Made by a program: the position numbers and the translations under genes. Positions 5,423 to 7,121 of a DNA stretch of 7,121 bases are shown piece by piece. Source of the stretch: Lachnospiraceae bacterium UBA4317 (lineage in GTDB: Bacteria; Bacillota_A; Clostridia; Lachnospirales; Lachnospiraceae). Location: NCBI GenBank assembly GCA_002394525.1, contig DGUF01000121.1:1-7121 (forward strand), read 5' to 3'. The stretch's first letter is position 1; every line of letters starts with the position of its first letter. The notes below the pieces were generated by a model. It searched no databases. It saw only the letters and a program-made list of their open reading frames with translations, and was not told the origin of the DNA.

Positions 5423-6346
5423 GTGAGAACAGACAGAGAAACTCTGACCATCGGAAGCCGGGAGAGCAGCCTGGCCGTCCGGCAGGCCATGATCGTCATA
5501 GAATATCTGAAAAAAGAATATCCGCAGATGCGCGTGGAGCTGCAGACCATGAAGACGACCGGAGACCGGATCCTCGACCGGAGACTGGATGAGGTCGGGG
5601 GCAAGGGGCTCTTCGTCAAGGAGCTGGACCAGGCCCTGCGGGAGGGCCGGATCGACCTGTCCGTGCACAGCCTCAAGGACATGCCGGCCGAGATCCCGGA
5701 GGACCTGCCCCTGATCGGCTTCTCGGAGCGGGAGGACCCGCGCGACGTCCTGGTCCTGCCGCCGGGAGCGGAGGAGATTGATTTTTCAAAGCCCATAGGG
5801 ACATCCTCCAGGCGGAGGATCCTGCAGGCGGAGGACCTCTTCCCGCAGGCGGCCTTTGAGAGCGTGCGCGGCAATCTCCAGACCAGGCTCCGCAAGCTGG
5901 ACGAGGGACAGTACGGGGCCCTGATCCTGGCTGCCGCCGGCCTCCGCCGCATAGGGCTGGGAGACCGCATCAGCAGGTACTTTTCCGCGGACGAGATCAT
6001 CCCCTCCTCCGGCCAGGGGATCCTGGGCCTCCAGGGGCGGGCCGGAGAAGACTACAGCTGCCTGGACGCCTTCGTCAGCCTCCGCTCCGCCGTCGAATCC
6101 GCGGCGGAGAGGGCCTTTGTCGGCGCCCTGGGAGGCGGCTGCTCCTCCCCCATCGCCGCCCACGCGGAATATAGGGGAGACATACTAAGGCTCCGCGGCT
6201 TCTACTACGATGAGACGACGGGCACAAAGATCCGCAGGACCCTGACCGCAGAGCTTCCGCCGGAAGACGGGACCCTCAGGGAAAAGATCGATCAGAGCCG
6301 CCGCCTGGGACAAAAACTGGCTGCCGGCATGACAGAGGGTTTGTGA
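5423..6346 (+). CDS. hemC: Porphobilinogen deaminase (hydroxymethylbilane synthase)
   Basis: HemC condenses four porphobilinogens into hydroxymethylbilane, the linear precursor of uroporphyrinogen III, in the cytoplasm. The 307 residues match the family length. Motifs seen are TIGSRESSLAVRQ (9-21), GGKGLFVKELDQAL (59-72), DLSVHSLKDMP (78-88) with K85 and D86 matching the catalytic lysine and aspartate (D84 in E. coli), GTSSRRRILQ (126-135), and GALGGGCSSPIAAHAEY with C240, which carries the dipyrromethane cofactor. The GTG start at 5423 is the only workable start in frame. It follows a perfect AAAGGAGG (5403-5410), though 12 nt away, which with GTG may lower translation. The last codons (MTEGL and stop, 6329-6346) coincide with repeat C, so the extreme C-terminus appears to have been supplied or altered by that element. 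The protein should be unaffected because the family's C-terminus varies. With cobA next, the gene supplies the corrinoid branch. Confidence 0.98.
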   Translation: MRTDRETLTIGSRESSLAVRQAMIVIEYLKKEYPQMRVELQTMKTTGDRILDRRLDEVGGKGLFVKELDQALREGRIDLSVHSLKDMPAEIPEDLPLIGFSEREDPRDVLVLPPGAEEIDFSKPIGTSSRRRILQAEDLFPQAAFESVRGNLQTRLRKLDEGQYGALILAAAGLRRIGLGDRISRYFSADEIIPSSGQGILGLQGRAGEDYSCLDAFVSLRSAVESAAERAFVGALGGGCSSPIAAHAEYRGDILRLRGFYYDETTGTKIRRTLTAELPPEDGTLREKIDQSRRLGQKLAAGMTEGL

Positions 6347-6370
6347 CAGAGGGACAGGCACTGTGTCACA
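6330..6370. repeat. Dispersed palindromic repeat, copy C, overlapping the hemC stop
   Basis: TGACAGAGGG occurs at 6330-6339 and 6344-6353, a 14-nt period. TGTGACA (6342-6348) pairs with TGTCACA (6364-6370) around GAGGGACAGGCACTG. The 29 bases 6342-6370 match 3066-3094 at 27 positions. The element contains the last codons and stop of hemC (stop 6344-6346). Confidence 0.8.
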
Positions 6371-6434
6371 TTGATGCGGAAAAACACTAAACTGCCGGGC
6401 GGCAGACAGGTGAGAGGATCAGGCCGTGCTGCAT

Positions 6435-6456
6435 CCGGCAAACCTCCGGTTTTTTT
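6435..6456 (+). terminator. Weak terminator-like hairpin after hemC
   Basis: CCGG (6435-6438) and CCGG (6446-6449) can form a 4-bp stem with the loop CAAACCT, followed at once by seven Ts (6450-6456). An alternative stem AAACC/GGTTT (6440-6444/6448-6452) uses part of the T-run. The stem is short, so any termination would be partial. Confidence 0.35.
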
Positions 6457-6465
6457 GCGGAGTGA

Positions 6466-6567
6466 TTATTCTTCATCGCGGGATCGTACCTGCGAGGAAG
6501 CGGGTTTTTCTTTTTTTGTGCGTGTATCCCATGACTGAAGTCACGGATATCGCGTGATGAAGAATAA
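6466..6567. other. Structured region: long inverted repeat enclosing two hairpins
   Basis: TTATTCTTCAT (6466-6476) pairs perfectly with ATGAAGAATAA (6557-6567), and CGCG (6477-6480) can pair with CGCG (6551-6554) past a 2-nt bulge. Inside lie a terminator-like hairpin (6488-6505) and a second hairpin: TATCC (6525-6529) with GGATA (6545-6549), then TGAC/GTCA (6532-6535/6540-6543) capped by TGAA. The whole region could fold as a three-way junction just ahead of cobA. It matches no riboswitch I know; the B12-box pattern is absent. It may be a leader/attenuator, a small RNA, or a small MITE-like insertion, although I see no flanking duplication. Confidence 0.55.
6488..6517 (+). terminator. Intrinsic terminator upstream of cobA
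   Basis: ACCTGC (6488-6493) pairs with GCGGGT (6500-6505; one T-G wobble) around GAGGAA. It is followed by a strong T-run, five Ts, a C, then seven Ts (6505-6517). This is the best intrinsic-terminator candidate in the window. It would end transcripts from hemC about 90 nt before cobA unless it is suppressed. Confidence 0.6.
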
Positions 6568-6605
6568 AACAGGGCCTGAAAGAACACATTAACAGGAAGG
6601 AAACC

Positions 6606-7121
<516 letters not shown>

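Noticed and set aside
5224..6000. Open frame of 258 codons on the minus strand
   Set aside because: It lies opposite hemC, whose catalytic motifs are clear. The minus translation is Ser/Arg-rich and featureless.
6431..6460. c-di-GMP-I riboswitch, suggested by GGCAAACC
   Set aside because: Only this short string matches; the conserved downstream GGGACGCAAAGC segment and the receptor pairing are absent.

Overview
The window looks like chromosomal DNA from a GC-rich anaerobic Firmicute, most likely a gut-type Clostridia/Lachnospiraceae member. This rests on GC-rich genes with purine-rich Shine-Dalgarno sites separated by AT-richer gaps, the gene content, and short GTGACA..GGGAC..TGTCAC palindromic repeats of a kind I associate with Clostridia. 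The organism call is inference; no rRNA or marker gene is present. All seven genes are on the + strand.

Layout. 1-211: a 27-bp hairpin repeat, then a possible -10 box. 212-1237: a cobinamide kinase/guanylyltransferase (CobU-type) protein in which a complete N-terminal domain is joined to a second, reduced CobU-like domain. 1323-2030: precorrin-2 / cobalt-precorrin-2 C20-methyltransferase (CbiL/CobI). 2031-2213: hairpins and a good sigma-A-type promoter. 2214-5273: a three-gene cassette of ABC-2-type ATPase, ABC-2-type permease and a secreted, membrane-anchored protein with two related beta-rich domains that look NEAT-like. 5423-6346: porphobilinogen deaminase (hemC). 6347-6605: a repeat, an intrinsic-terminator-like hairpin and a long inverted repeat. 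6606 to the window end: the start of uroporphyrinogen-III C-methyltransferase (cobA/SUMT).

How the genes fit together. HemC makes hydroxymethylbilane, the precursor of uroporphyrinogen III. CobA methylates uroporphyrinogen III to precorrin-2, CbiL adds the C20 methyl group, and CobU activates the late corrinoid for nucleotide-loop assembly. The window is therefore part of a de novo corrinoid (B12) locus. The ABC-2 transporter and surface-protein cassette lies between cbiL and hemC. Its position suggests a role in moving or sensing a tetrapyrrole, corrinoid or metal, but no residue seen here fixes the substrate.

The most interesting points are the tandem CobU fusion with a possible internal start, the transporter/NEAT-like cassette, a family of three related repeats (one supplies the last codons and stop of hemC), and the structured gap ahead of cobA.
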